A stretch of DNA of 47,641 nt from Purshia tridentata (Eukaryota; Streptophyta; Magnoliopsida; Rosales; Rosaceae). Positions 12,082 through 21,491 of the stretch are shown in pieces. Location of the stretch: contig QANT01004241.1 in the NCBI GenBank assembly GCA_003254885.1, positions 1 to 47,641 of the forward strand, read 5' to 3'. The notes beneath the pieces were generated by a model. It did no database searches, was not told the DNA's origin, and worked only from the letters and a program-made list of their open reading frames with translations. Each line of letters starts with the position of its first letter. Position 1 is the first letter of the stretch. The translations under genes and the position numbers were made by a program.

Positions 12082-15000
12082 TCAATCATTATCAAGAGAC
12101 ACAATCGTCGACGAAGTCACATCACCCTTTATTTGCTTGAACTCCTCAAGACGACTTTGGTATCCAAGGTACCAGCCACGTGCATCATATGCATTGGAAT
12201 TTTTATGCCAATCATCTGGAATATGTGGCATAGGATGACCCAGTGACAAGTGTACCTATGAAAATGTATGAAGTGAACAAATTAATAATGAAAGTACAAA
12301 ATGTATAAATCTACAATTACTCAATTGATAGGCCGTACCTGTACAAAATGATCACCGTTCACAAAACCAATGCAAATCTCACGAAGCTCAACATCTTGAT
12401 GTGTTTATGATAGTGCATAGAGTGGGAGACACGTGAGGCATAGTGATCTACATAAATGGATCACGGTTACACCATAACAAGTGGCGATAATATATCCCAT
12501 CTCGGGCATGGTCATCCAATGATCTCTGGGTGCAGGAGTGCTATCGAAGTAATCAAGTGCCCTCTGAAACTCAATCACTCGCTCTCGTACACGAAAAACA
12601 GACTCAAACAAAGCCGATTTTGAAAGTAGTGTCCTAGATAAGTTTGTGCGTACTTTTCGCCAAGCGTCTTCCCCAAAGCCTATAGCTGTGGCGACAACTC
12701 TATATCCACAGTTACCATCGGAACTTACATCGGTGATACCTTCAATATACGGTCTCATGATGGGTTGAAACTGAACAACATACTGATGTGGCTGAGCAAA
12801 TGGAATGGGCGAGTTCTCCTTCACTTTGGTGGACCTTTTTTTTAATCTCTTTGTATGGGAGTTAGTGCCAACATTGCCAATGGACGGTGAGGATGAATGA
12901 CTATCACAACCAGAAAGTACGTACTCAAATGCGGATGGCAAACGACGAGTAGAGATTTCGGCTTTACTTGGGCAGCCCCTAATCTTGGTCGTCACATGTG
13001 GTTCTTGAAGACTAATGCAACTTGGATTCATAAGCTCTTATAACTTCAAACTTATGTGCTTTTGCGTGTTTGCATCTTGTTCTTCCATCCACTTTATTAG
13101 TCTCTCTAATGTCGCAGCAACTGGGGGAGCCGTGACTTTTCTGGGCTCCGAATCAGTATTAAAATCCAACTTTCTCCAATAGGGATGGACAGCGTCAAGT
13201 GGAATTGGCCGGTTACGTCGTCTGTATGACAAAATCTCTTGTGCACATGGCAACTCATGCGTCCGACAAATACTGCAATCACATGGTAAGGCACCTTCGA
13301 TCCATTCAGCCCTGCATAATAAACAAATATAAATTATTGGTCCAAATTAATAGGTGTTTAAGGTTAGTTAGTGAAGGTACCTCTTTATCTCACAACTAAT
13401 TATATTCAATGCTGTATCTGATGCATAGCCTAACAATTCCCTCATCTCTTCGTGTTTCTTGACATTGTGTTGGATAAAACAACGGCTTTTCTCAAATGAT
13501 GCCTTAATGTGCGCATGCTGGGACTCTATCAAGTTATGAATATGCGGCCACGATAACTCAAAACTAAGCTGACTAGTGCCAAGTTCTTTCTTTAGCCTCG
13601 AATGTGCACCTTCCACCCTATTTGAAATGGTGTTACCAAAGTGCATACAAGTGTCTGTCCATGCAGCTATAAACCTTTCCTTGTAAGGTATCAACCAATT
13701 ATTCTTGATGTACTCCATAGCTTCAGCGTATGAACCAAAATTGGTTTTCATATCACGCAATCGACTCATGTATTCAACCTCGGTATTTGATCCAACCAAG
13801 CAATGCCAAGCACCATTAAACTTCTCCCAATTGTCAACCGTACCAAACAATTTCCTGCAACTTTTCAACACGTTCCTACTAATGTGCCATCTACACAAGA
13901 AATGTCTGGCACTAGGAAACACTTTAGGGATTGCAGACATAAGTGCTAGTTCTCGGTCTGTGACAATCACACCAAGAAGACAATCGTCATTCAATAAAGA
14001 CCATAATCTACCCAAAGCCCAAAAATAATTGTCCTCTTTCTCGGAACAGATATAAGCGAATGCAACAGAGAATGTTGTGCTAGTGGAAGTCACACCCACA
14101 ATCTCAAGTAGTGGCCAACGGTACCTATTAGTCTTGTAATTGCAATCCATTACCAATACATGTGTAAATGCACGTAATATGTCAACACTCCCAGGATGAG
14201 TCCAAAACAGGTCAGTCACAACATCACCAGAACTTCTATGCCACTCAACATAATTATGTTCTCTCAACTATAGCAATACTTGCATCTCTGATCTACCGGT
14301 CTTCTCGATGACCCTATGTTTTTGCCTAGCATTGTATACTGTCTTGATTAATGATGTATTATCTGGATTTCTGCTTTTTATGGTCTTCAAAATATCTTTC
14401 GGTTTCACCAAAGTCTTGGACAAATCCAGTAGCAACGAATTCTCTGCTTTTGTTAATTTGCCTACAAACGAATGCCCTTCACTATACTGTGAAATGAGAT
14501 GGTTATGCACTCCGCATATAACCTCCAACTTCCACTGATCACCACGGTCAGTGTTCACTGCCTGCAATGAGAATGGACATCTACATTTCTTCGAACGAGT
14601 GTCCTTACTGTCATTGGAAAGTAGTTGCTTATAGCTACCATCATCTGATGTTTGGCCTCCTGAACCTAACTTGATTGACTTTCTTGACCTCTTTGGCTCA
14701 TATTCACCATTTCTCTCACAAGCAAATTTAATCCAAGCTCTCTTACCACGAACCCTACCCGAATCAGACCTTCTAATAACAATTACCATGTTGTTCCTAT
14801 TTCCTTGTGAACGAATCCAACTAAGCATTGAATCCTTACTTTGAAATACCTACACATGACAATTATAATTATTTTCAATTGAAATTGAGGCATGCATAAC
14901 TCATAATTCCCATATAAAACATACTTACTTCTTTTGTTGTGAATTCATTGGAATAGTCAAGTTCACCTTTTCCTTCAACCACACTGTGTTCGGTAGAAGC

Positions 15001-15401
15001 ATTATCTAGATGTTGCTCCTACACAGAAAAAAAAAAAAAAAATTCTTATCACCCACTATTCGAAGTTTAACTACTGAATATATCATATATATTCGGTGTC
15101 TCCCTTGCGAAATTTTTGCATAAACTTCAGCGGAATTCCACTGAAACTTTTGACATTATTCAACAAATAACCTCCGAATGACAATTAATAATTATAGTTC
15201 AATTTACAAACGGCAGATGACTATCGTATATTATACATTTATTCGGAGAGCATATACCGAAATGTATGACACATTTCGATACTGGTGTACCGAAAAAAAT
15301 CGCGCACAGATTTTTTTGGATTCGAAAAAATTCAAGAAAACTAAAAAAAAATTGAAACTTACTTCATTTGACGACTCCAAAAAGTCGTTCTGAGTGTCCA
15401 T
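12082..15401 (-). pseudogene. MULE transposase with OTU protease domain, three nonsense codons
   Basis: Five exons read on the minus strand: 15401-15363, 15018-14929, 14849-13381, 13311-12339 and 12255-12082. All have GT-AG borders and matching phases, giving about 914 codons. Order of domains: a FAR1/MuDR-like N-terminal DNA-binding region (exon 3, with MLSWIRSQGN and VIVIRRSD). Next is a MULE transposase core with the likely DDE residues in MDCNYKTNRY, VTDRELALMSAI and NRVEGAHSRLKK, plus CRWH. A SWIM-like zinc motif (CDCSIC...THELPCA) follows in exon 4. Last is an OTU cysteine-protease domain with DGNCGYR and GDHFVQ, split over exons 4 and 5. The frame is broken only by TAG (14268-14270), TAA (13038-13040) and TAA (12405-12407); no indel was seen. 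The element is recently dead, or non-autonomous if this is not a sequencing artefact. Confidence 0.88.
15059..15294. repeat. array of 20-bp dyads, 5' side (intron 1) of the MULE gene
   Basis: Six 20-bp dyads start at 15059, 15092, 15126, 15159, 15242 and 15275, again 33-34 bp apart. Examples are TTCGGAGAGCATATACCGAA (15242) and TTCAGCGGAATTCCACTGAA (15126). Centre sequences differ from those of the 3' array, but the TTCR...YGAA ends, the 20-bp length and the spacing are kept. The array lies within the first intron of the gene model, close to the start codon at 15399-15401. Confidence 0.85.
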
Positions 15402-15700
15402 TTGTCAAATACAGGTAATTTTAGTGTCTAAATGAACAATCTATGTTTAGGGTTTTAGTTGAAGATGAAGATGGTGAAGGTTGAAGATGAAAGAGATGGA
15501 GAGATGGGTCTGGTTCTGCAAGTTGGGGTTTTCAGTGGATGGTAAAATCAGTTGGGGCGTGTAGGGAGCAAATAAGTCTAAAATAAGTGGTATGTCCTTT
15601 ATGGTCATTTTTCTATAGGGTAAAAATGAGTTTTACTAAATTAAAATGAGGGTGGTCAACATAGCAACTTAGGATGGTCGGTATAGCCTGGGCCTAGACA
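15402..15700. other. 5' flank of the MULE gene, probable element end
   Basis: This is presumed promoter and terminal sequence of the MULE. It contains 'gggtaaaaatgag' and 'gatggtcggtatagcc' near 15617-15690, which could be terminal-inverted-repeat sequence. The partner end would lie beyond 10940, where LTR copy C interrupts, so neither the inverted repeat nor the target duplication could be verified. Confidence 0.35.
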
Positions 15701-16130
15701 AAAACAAATGTGAAATATGTTAAAAAGACAACTCAAACTCTGTTGAAATTAATAACTCTCAATGGACTGAATATGCTCTCACAAGGATGAACATGCATTA
15801 CCCAATGCCTCAAGTATGTACCACCAGTGACGATTCCATCTCCAACTCCTATCTCTGTTTGTGTCATATTGATTGATGTTTAGCAGCAGCTGCAGGGCTA
15901 ATGCATATAGCTAATAATAATAAATAATAAATAATAAGTTATAGGGCAATTTAATTATAAGATACTGATCATTGAAAAAGTTAACCAAAAACACTCAAAT
16001 TCAATAATTTACTTATAGCTCACCTTTAATTTAACTTCTAGGTAACATCAACTTATTCACAACCACAAATTTAATTTCAAAGTAATATCAACTCATCCAT
16101 AACCCAAAACCATAATCATCTACTTCTAAA
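15701..16130. other. intergenic, nothing recognised
   Basis: AT-rich sequence with a short 'aataataaataataaataat' run near 15913. No gene, RNA or terminal repeat was recognised. Confidence 0.6.
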
Positions 16131-16675
16131 TTTGTCAATAAACATCAAATGTATTAGTTTTTTGCTCCAATTTTCTTTTCTTTTTTCACTTCATATTTGC
16201 AGTACAGTTTCAGTTTTTTATATTATAGTTTCAGTTTTTCATATTTGCAGTACAGTTTCAATTCTTTCAGTTTTTCATATTTACAATACAGTTTCAGTTT
16301 TTCATATTTGCAGTACAGTTTCAGTTCTTCCAATTTCAATTTCACATTATAGTTTCAGTTCTTCTAGTTTTAGTTTTGCATTACAATTTCAATTTCAATT
16401 TTTACTTGCAATTTCAGTTTCATTTTTTTTTTCCAAAGATATAATAATATAATTAACCTTGAATTTTAGTTTCAGTTTCAATTTCACCTTTATATTATTA
16501 TATTTTTCAGTTTTCAAATTTCAATTTCATTTAACAAGTTAAAAAAGTCGCAATTTCAATTTAATATGGCAATTTTAGTACACAGTTTCAGTTTTGTATT
16601 TTCGTTTTGCAATTTTAGTTCACAATTTTAGTTTATAATTTTAGTTCATAGTTTCAGTTCTTCATATTTCTTAGG
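16131..16675. repeat. degenerate T-rich low-complexity repeat
   Basis: The sequence is built from variants of 'cagtttcagtttttcatatttgcagta' and shorter 'ttcagtttc' pieces. It is close to periodic between about 16195 and 16330 and then decays. The ORF through it (16132-16452) consists of repeats of VSVFHICST and is not a credible protein. Confidence 0.75.
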
Positions 16676-17245
16676 TAGCTTGGAATTTTGCTTTCTATGG
16701 ATGTTTTCAAATTGAATGTGATGGAAGAAGACAGAGGTGCTACCATTTTAGTCTCTTAGGGGCACAACCAATATAGGGTTTTTTAGAGTAGCATTAGAGT
16801 GCAGAATCTATTATTATAATTTTACAAATCCAACTAATATGGCAGTTCATCCATCACTGAGAAGCAGAAAAGATTGAAGTACTTCTGACATTTACAATGT
16901 GATTGGAATCAGCCAGATAGGAAAATCACGAGCTATAAGTTCCATGGCTTGCAATTACATGTAGCCCATCATGTTTGTCAAGGCTTCTATATCGAGTTAG
17001 CCATGCAAGTCGTCCACCCACCGAGCTCTAACAACCCCAAACGAGCTCCATCAATTCCAACAATCTTTGGTTTCGAACATCTCCAACAGAGCTCAACACG
17101 CACCAAGGTCTTGGGCGAGCTCAAGCAAGGACATGACAGCATAGTAGAATATTATAGGAATCAAGAAGCAATTGTTAAATATAATCAACTAAAAAGTCAC
17201 CTTATTATTAAATATAACTTACCTTATTGTTAAATATAATCAATT
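16676..17245. other. intergenic, nothing recognised
   Basis: No gene or clear element boundary is seen between the low-complexity block and the target duplication of the next solo LTR. A 94-codon open frame (16949-17233) resembles nothing known to me. Confidence 0.5.
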
Positions 17246-17250
17246 GGTAT

Positions 17251-18284
17251 TGTTTGGGGATAACACCCCCACTTAAGTCAACGGTCAACGTCTCTGGCCA
17301 CGTGGGATTTCGGATTCGACTTCTGTCCCGCTGCCCCTGGTCAACGGCCCATCGACACAACTCTTGCGGGTCGGATCATGCCACCTAATCCAATTCGAAC
17401 CGATCATATCAAGGGTCATTGTCAGAAGCAAGGCGTGCAACTCACCGGCTATTCGGATCGGATGCTTCATTCGGATCGGAATATGTCCGAATGTCCTCCT
17501 TCAACCAACGACCTATTTGGCCGCTGTGTCATCTTCTGTATGTTCGGATCGGAATCAACTGCCTTTCCGATTTGAGTACTACCTGGAAGAACTAAACACC
17601 AGCGCGGGTCAACCGCCTCTGGAAACCTCATTCAGATCGGATTGGTCATTTTCGACTCATCCTCTTCCGAGCCGAGACAAACCCAGATGACAGTTATTGC
17701 GCCTGACACTCCGAAGGTACCTTTATGCTTTGCATTTATGGCTTATCCACTCTGCCTTACTTTCCATTAAATGCATGCGACTTCCGGCCCTTCAGTAGCC
17801 ATCCCTCCTGCATTAAATGAGAAATCTGTCAGTTATTCAGCCTGGTTTTTCAAACATAGCATCTGAAGCCTATGATTAGCAATGATAACACCTACAAACC
17901 AACAGAAATATCCTAATCCCTTTGCCTATAAATAAGAGCATGTTTACAAGGTAAGGGGACACACAATCCTGAGAAAAACTAGCCAAAGCTCTGAAGAAAT
18001 CACAACCCAGAGAACTTACCTCTTTTCCTTCATCTTCCTCCCAAGTTCTTGCTGTGTTCTTTAGCAACACTTGCATCTCCTTCCTCATACCTCTCTAACT
18101 TTGCCATCGAGATACCTTCGACTGGTACCACACCGGTGCTCTCTTATTGATTGTCTTGCAAAAAGAAGTTCAGAAAAATCCAGTTGACGCGCTCGGATCA
18201 TCTACTCGACCGCTCAACTCACCACCTCAGCACAACCCTCATTTAAGTTGTGTGTAAGGGTCCAAGCAGATTTTTGCATCAACA
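17251..18284 (+). mobile_element. solo LTR, 1034 bp, second family
   Basis: The element starts TGTTTGGGG and ends GCATCAACA, with inverted TGTT/AACA tips. It is flanked by a perfect 5-bp duplication GGTAT (17246-17250 and 18285-18289). A strong TATA box TATAAATA at 17927-17934 marks the U3/R border, followed by a CT-rich transcribed-leader-like region. Several CGGATCGGA-type motifs occur in U3 (17453-17640). It differs from the 3 kb family in length and sequence. No internal domain is adjacent, so it is a solo LTR. Confidence 0.92.
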
Positions 18285-18289
18285 GGTAT

Positions 18290-19297
18290 ACTAGAGATTA
18301 CATAGGATGGCTAAGATGCACTCTAGAGTAATTAACTCTATGTCAAATATCTCCACATTCCCATTTCATTTCAAGTGAATTTCAACATTTACTTGCTTTC
18401 ATTTTCTTCCGCATTTGAATTCATTTCCATTTCATTTCTAATTTCAATCTAAATTTGCATCCAAGTTCAACTACCAACTACTAGGACCAATAACATCATA
18501 TCATCATTGACATCAAACCAATATTATTGAGCAGTTAGAGATTCCACATCTCATCTCAGACAACTTAACCCAATTAACAGGGCCTTAGGTTAGTTGATAA
18601 ATATGCTTGTGTGACCCAATGAAATGTAGGCCCTTTGTAACACGTGTTTATCAAGGAAAATAGCAAAAATATTGGCCAAAAAGAAGTGCTAGGTCAGTGA
18701 ATAGTAATGCGTGCACTGTGTGAAATTAAATAGCAAATGTCCCTTTCTATTGGATGAACCATTAATAGCACATGTCCGAATTTGGCTAGTAAGCACATGT
18801 TACTTTTTGGCTTGGTGTGTTGGAGATCGATCAATGGACCATTATATTTGCAACCCGATCTTCTTTGGATCGGATCATCATATGAGTCAAGATGGAGCTT
18901 GTCTTTGCATGGCATCCACGATTCGCCACAAATCAGTATATAGTAGCTGAATCATTACCATTCATCACACACAAATCCAAAGACTCTGGCCGGCCCCACT
19001 TGTCACTCTCACACGGGCTCAAATCTTCTGTGATTCTGTCCCAACCTATTATTATTGAAATGTCTGATTTGTGAATCAATGATATATATGGAGCTGCATG
19101 TCAGCCTGTCACCCATAATCTTCATCCATAATAACTTATTAAAATTATTGTGTATGCAATCCTCTCGATCTGTCCTCTGCACCACGCCTTCTCATTCATA
19201 AATCATGTACAATCTTAGAAAACCCCACATGCAATCCTATAAATAAATGCAGTGCACGTTGTGATGAGTGATCACACACCAGATCCTCCTGTTTCCA
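18290..19297 (+). promoter_or_regulatory. upstream region of the P450 pseudogene with TATA box
   Basis: The far part (18290-18560) is low-complexity 'catttcatttc' DNA. TATAAATA at 19238-19245 lies 53 bp before the P450 start codon at 19298, a typical distance. Segments of this promoter ('tttgtgaatcaatgat', 'atcttcatccataataa', 'tgcaatcctct', 'cacatgcaatc') recur around 23690-23930, which suggests a duplicated and decayed paralogue promoter. Confidence 0.6.
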
Positions 19298-21491
19298 ATG
19301 GAGAGTAGTCTGATTCTGGTAGTTTTAGCCTTAGCATGGCTAGCAGCAATGACATTTATCTCAAAGAAAATTCGTGAACGAAATCCCAAAAAAGGATTTC
19401 CACCTTGTCCAAAACCATGGCCTATTGTTGGCAATTTATGTAAGAACTAAAACATAAATTCTACAGCATACACAAATCAACAGATACAAGTATAACTCGA
19501 CATGACTCTACTGATAAGCATATAATCGAAAACTATTAACTACTAACCTGATGAAGACATACTACTAGTAGTAGAATACCTCTAGTCAAGATGCTCAAGT
19601 CTTCTAACCAGCACAACAATGAATGAACTCTCTCACTAATGGGGCAAAGCTATATAGTTCAATTAACTGTGTGATTAGGGACCTGTGCTTATATAGAGTA
19701 CTCATAGAATCCTAGTTCCTCCCATAAAGAACTCTAGAATTCCAATCTCATATGACTCTTAAAGACTTGCTTAATCAGTACCTCACATAGAGTACACAAA
19801 ATCTATTTATCTAAGCAATCCTAGTCCTATGCAGATTAGGAAATCTGACTTAAGTGGACTCTTACTGATGGTGTTCTCATAACAATCCTATTATTCGCTT
19901 CTCAAGTATTAGTGAGTTGTTTGACTCCAGATAAAACAATGTTTAGGTCCATATAATTCTTACAATTTACACCAGCTTGGTACCCTCCACATATATCTCT
20001 TCATTTTTTAGCCAAAAAGTATGGAGAAATTATGCTGTTAAAATATGGTTCCGGCACATTTGTGGTTGCTACATCGCCCAAAATGGCTGAAATTCCTAAA
20101 GACGCATGATAATGTTTTTGCCTCTAGGCCTCCTCTGGATTCTGGCAAATACACTGGTTACAATTTTCAAGACATGACATGGGCACCTTATGGACCCCAC
20201 TGGCGAATAGCACGCAAAGTTTACTTAACAAAGATATTCACTGCCAAAAGGCTTGAATCCTTCGAATATATTCGTGTTGAGGAAAGGCATAGATTCTTTT
20301 CTCTACTTTACACTCAAAGAGGAAAGTGGTGATTAAAAACCATATCAGGTGTTATACTCTTTCCAGCATAACTTAAGCCGGGTGGTATTAGGTGACAAGT
20401 ACTTCAGTGACCACAAAAGTAACACTTCACTAGTGTCAATAAGTCATGAGATGATAGATGAGTGGATGGTGCTTAATGGTGTAATCAATATCGGCGACTG
20501 GATCCCGTGGCTACGTATCTTTGACCTGCAGGGATATGTTAAGTGAATGATGGTTTTGAAAGACAAGTCTGAAGCTTTTCACAACTTTGTGCTTGTTGAT
20601 CACATGGCCAAGAAGAAATTAGCAGGCAAGAATTTTGTTCCTAAAGACATAGTAGATGTGTGGCTGCAGTGCACTGAGGAGGATGCTGATCCTGAGGTTA
20701 AGCTCACCATGGAAGCTATCAAGGCGTTAGTCCATGTTAGTATTATATTTTTATATATTCTTCTTAATCTCAAGCTCATGTCTATATAATTTTTAATTCA
20801 TCTGTTCTTAACCTTTGAAAAGAGGGCTTGCTTGTGTTTAATGGTTGTATTATAATAGGATCTAATGCCGGGTGGCACAGACACGTCTGGAGTGACAATA
20901 GAATGGGCAATTCATGAACTTCTTAGACACCCCCACGTCCTTAAAAAGTTAAGGGAAGAGCTTGATAGAGTGATTGGTGGAGAAATATGGGTGCTAGAAA
21001 ATGATTTCCCTCAATTGCCTTACTTAGAGGCTATTATTAAGGAGACATTGAGGTTACACCCACTCTCACTGTTGCTAGCACCACATTTCGCACTTGAGGA
21101 TTGCAATGTAGCAGGTTATGACATAATTGAAGGAACAACTGTCCTCATAAATACATGGAGTATAGGGAGGCACCCTGACCACTGGGATGATCCTTATGAA
21201 TTTAAGCTAGAGAGGTTTTTGCAGGGCAAGGAAATCAGTATGACAGGACAGGATTTCACCCTCTTGCCATTTGGTGCCGGCCGAAGAAGATGCCCTGGCT
21301 ACAAACTCGGACTTCGGATTGTTCTAACAACTATTGCCAACATCTTCCATGGTTTTGACTGGAAATTTCCCGAGGCTTTCAAACCTCAAGATATATGCAT
21401 GGTGGAATGCTATGGTCTCACTACTTGTCCTGAAGTTTCCATTACCGTTATCCCAGAACCTCGACTTCTAATCCACCTCTATAACTACTGA
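19298..21491 (+). pseudogene. cytochrome P450, CYP71-clan (CYP92-like), pseudogene
   Basis: The N-terminus has a membrane anchor and a PPCPKPWPIVGNL hinge. Exon 2 (20859-21491) has the I-helix GGTDTS, the ExxR motif ETLR and the haem-binding loop PFGAGRRRCPG. Intron 20736-20858 is in the usual CYP71-clan position. The expected product is a haem mono-oxygenase of the endoplasmic reticulum; its substrate is unknown. Breaks: a 526-bp solo LTR inserted after GNL (19439-19964); one base missing near 19984; an extra base (or two missing) near 20092; further frame changes between 20325 and 20375; and TGA at 20544-20546 where the family has Arg (DLQGYVK-R). The usual PERF motif reads LERF. Exon 2 alone is open to the end. 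CYP92 is the closest family I recall. Confidence 0.88.
19439..19964 (-). mobile_element. 526-bp solo LTR inserted in P450 exon 1
   Basis: The insert begins TGTAAGAACT and ends AATTCTTACA. It is flanked by a perfect 5-bp duplication ATTTA (19434-19438 and 19965-19969). Removing it rejoins GGCAATTTA to CACCAGCTTGG, restoring the P450 signature GNLHQLG. On the minus strand there is a TATA-like CTCTATATAAGCAC (19684-19697 region) followed by a leader-like stretch, as in a copia-type LTR. The TG...CA ends with a 5-bp duplication favour a solo LTR over a MITE. Confidence 0.88.

Noticed and set aside
14268..14270. Two separate adjacent MULE genes split at this stop
   Set aside because: The frame continues directly across the TAG into the conserved transposase core, so it is one gene with a nonsense codon.
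16132..16452. 106-codon ORF with repeated VFHICSTVSV
   Set aside because: It is translation of low-complexity repeat DNA with no start context or family.
19430..20010. A normal intron in the P450 (gtaag at 19440, ttttttag at ~20008)
   Set aside because: Using those sites deletes the conserved HQLG...H-LAKK region. The TG...CA ends and ATTTA duplication explain the segment as an insertion.
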